In this document: positions 31,766-32,947 of the stretch, piece by piece | Position numbering within the stretch: position 1 is the stretch's first letter | How the letters are laid out: every line of letters starts with the position of its first letter | NCBI GenBank assembly: GCA_041547565.1 | Contig: JBFEUI010000020.1 | Span: 1 to 32,947 of the forward strand | Source of the DNA: JBFEUI01 sp041547565 | GTDB taxonomy: Bacteria; Pseudomonadota; Gammaproteobacteria; Thiohalomonadales; Thiohalomonadaceae | DNA length: 32,947 nt | Direction: 5' to 3' | The notes under the pieces: model-generated | The model's database searches: none | Seen by the model: the letters and a program-made list of their open reading frames with translations, nothing else | What the model was told of the DNA's origin: nothing | Position numbers and translations under genes: made by a program

Positions 31766-32929
31766 ATGTCACTGCACGTGGACGTCAATAGTTTTGCGGA
31801 ACTGCGCAATCCCCAGGATGAATATGCCTTTCGCCGGTGGTCCTTTGCCGAGGATGCACACGCGGCGCGCAATGCCCTGTTCCTGTCGGTCTCCATTATC
31901 CTGCTGTTCAGCTTCAGCGACCTGGCACGCTACGGCTGGGGAGACAGCTTCCTCAATCTGATTAGCATGCGCCTGGGTGTGGTGCTGGGGGGCATTGCCG
32001 CCTTCGCCCTCATCAACCATTTCCATAGTCCCCGATCACTGAATGCCGGCATCATCTTTTTCCAGTTACTGGCGATCGCGCTGCACAGCACCATTATCGC
32101 CGGCTACTACAGCAACGCGCAGACTGCCGCAATCAACGAATTTCTTGTCATTCTTGCAATCTACCTGCTGTTTCCCAACCAGTACCGCCACCGCCTGTTG
32201 GTCGCACTCATTGCCACCTTCAGCTATTTGACCATTACTCAACTCTACCTCAATCCCGGCACTATCGATTTTATCTGCATCATTGTCGCCTTTGCACTGA
32301 CCAACCTGTTCGGATTTATCTACAGTCAGCACCTGGAGAAACTGCGTCGCATCAATTACCTGGAATTGATGGAGGAGCGACAACTGCGTCACTCGCTGGA
32401 GCAGGAGGTACACTATCGCAAGCAGTTGGAGGCCGAGTTGCGCCACTGCGCCACAACCGACCCGCTCACCGGCATCTACGACCGGCGCCACTTCATGGAA
32501 CTGGGAAAGAAGGAAGCAGAACGTGCCTTCCGCTACCAGCGCCCGCTTTCGGTAATGCTCATTGATATCGATCACTTCAAGCAGGTCAACGACAGCCTCG
32601 GCCATGCCGCCGGCGACCAGGTATTAAAACGGCTGTCAACCATCATCAGAAACACCCTGCGTTGCAACGACATCTTCGGTCGCCTGGGCGGTGACGAGTT
32701 CGCCGTGATCACACCCGAACTGGAGAAGGGGGCGGCGGTACATCTGGCGGAGCGGCTGCGCCGCTCGCTGGAGGGACCGGGCACCGACAGTGAACTGCGA
32801 ATCACGGTAAGCATAGGGGTAACCTGTGTCATGCCCGATGATGAGGATATCGCCGCTACCCTCCATCGCGCCGACCGTGCGATGTATCAGTCGAAGGACC
32901 TCGGTCGCAATCGCGTTATATCCATTTAA
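31766..32929 (+). CDS. Membrane-bound diguanylate cyclase
   Basis: A 387-residue protein: about six membrane helices (about 36-56, 66-84, 92-113, 122-137, 143-161 and 167-187) in a compact sensor, a coiled coil (about 190-225), and a GGDEF domain (226-385) with canonical GGDEF (308-312) and intact inhibitory site Arg299-Cys-Asn-Asp302. There is no EAL, so it should be a dedicated cyclase under feedback control. The ATG at 31766 follows AAGGA six bases before. The sensor type is not one I can name. It lies 108 bases after nadA; a TATACT at about 31723 is a possible -10 box without a good -35. Confidence 0.95.
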   Translation: MSLHVDVNSFAELRNPQDEYAFRRWSFAEDAHAARNALFLSVSIILLFSFSDLARYGWGDSFLNLISMRLGVVLGGIAAFALINHFHSPRSLNAGIIFFQLLAIALHSTIIAGYYSNAQTAAINEFLVILAIYLLFPNQYRHRLLVALIATFSYLTITQLYLNPGTIDFICIIVAFALTNLFGFIYSQHLEKLRRINYLELMEERQLRHSLEQEVHYRKQLEAELRHCATTDPLTGIYDRRHFMELGKKEAERAFRYQRPLSVMLIDIDHFKQVNDSLGHAAGDQVLKRLSTIIRNTLRCNDIFGRLGGDEFAVITPELEKGAAVHLAERLRRSLEGPGTDSELRITVSIGVTCVMPDDEDIAATLHRADRAMYQSKDLGRNRVISI

Positions 32930-32947
32930 AACCAGTCGGTTTTCACC

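Noticed and set aside
1..32947. CRISPR arrays, insertion sequences, prophage or integrase genes
   Set aside because: None seen. The tRNA-Asp gene has no neighbouring integrase and I saw no repeated tRNA end.

Overview
The window is a gene-dense, GC-rich stretch of what looks like a free-living gammaproteobacterial chromosome. The lineage is inferred from protein families: E. coli-like TypA/BipA, MsrA, Aer and NadA, together with DUF3549, DUF1820, DUF2452 and SseB-type proteins that are typical of Gammaproteobacteria. A c-type-heme sensor, a hemerythrin-like protein and an Fnr-type regulator beside a DUF2892 gene would suit a redox-versatile (possibly sulfur-cycling) organism, but genus cannot be read from the sequence. 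No insertion sequence, integrase, CRISPR array or phage gene was seen.

Layout. 1-2638 (minus): 5' part of a proline iminopeptidase gene and typA. 2836-7344 (plus): a CheZ-like helical protein, a two-helix membrane protein, SseB-like and PilZ proteins, then a secreted M48 protease-TPR gene coupled to a second exported protein. 7495-7881 (minus): a receiver-like protein without an obvious phosphoacceptor. 8139-9691 (plus): a membrane-anchored RRM protein and DUF3549. 9779-15883 (plus): a signalling block with an HD-GYP-type N-terminal stub, HDOD, GGDEF-EAL, and a large heme-PAS-PAS-GGDEF-EAL sensor. 15899-19722 (minus): TerB-like protein, glycogen phosphorylase and a helical protein. 19807-22310 (plus): diguanylate cyclase and pyruvate kinase. 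22968-23044: tRNA-Asp. 23179-26114 (plus): coiled-coil protein, Aer-type aerotaxis transducer and hemerythrin-like protein. 26212-27170 (minus): YtqB/MnmM-like methyltransferase and DUF1820. 27310-28238 (plus): Crp/Fnr regulator and DUF2892. 28262-28420: a diverged tandem repeat. 28453-30491 (minus): DMT exporter, DUF2452, MsrA. 30600-32929 (plus): nadA with a one-base frameshift, and a membrane diguanylate cyclase.

Two themes tie the window together. First, cyclic-di-GMP: four GGDEF domains (two fused to EAL), one PilZ receptor, an HDOD protein and an HD-GYP-type stub. Second, oxygen/redox sensing: CxxCH heme sensor, Aer-type PAS, hemerythrin-like protein and an Fnr-class regulator with cysteines in its effector domain. 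The 9779-15883 block is the best candidate for a little-described system: three overlapping or abutting genes followed by a heme-linked bifunctional c-di-GMP enzyme. The most concrete anomaly is the nadA frameshift at 30881/30882. All promoter and operator calls are by-eye motif matches and should be read as candidates.
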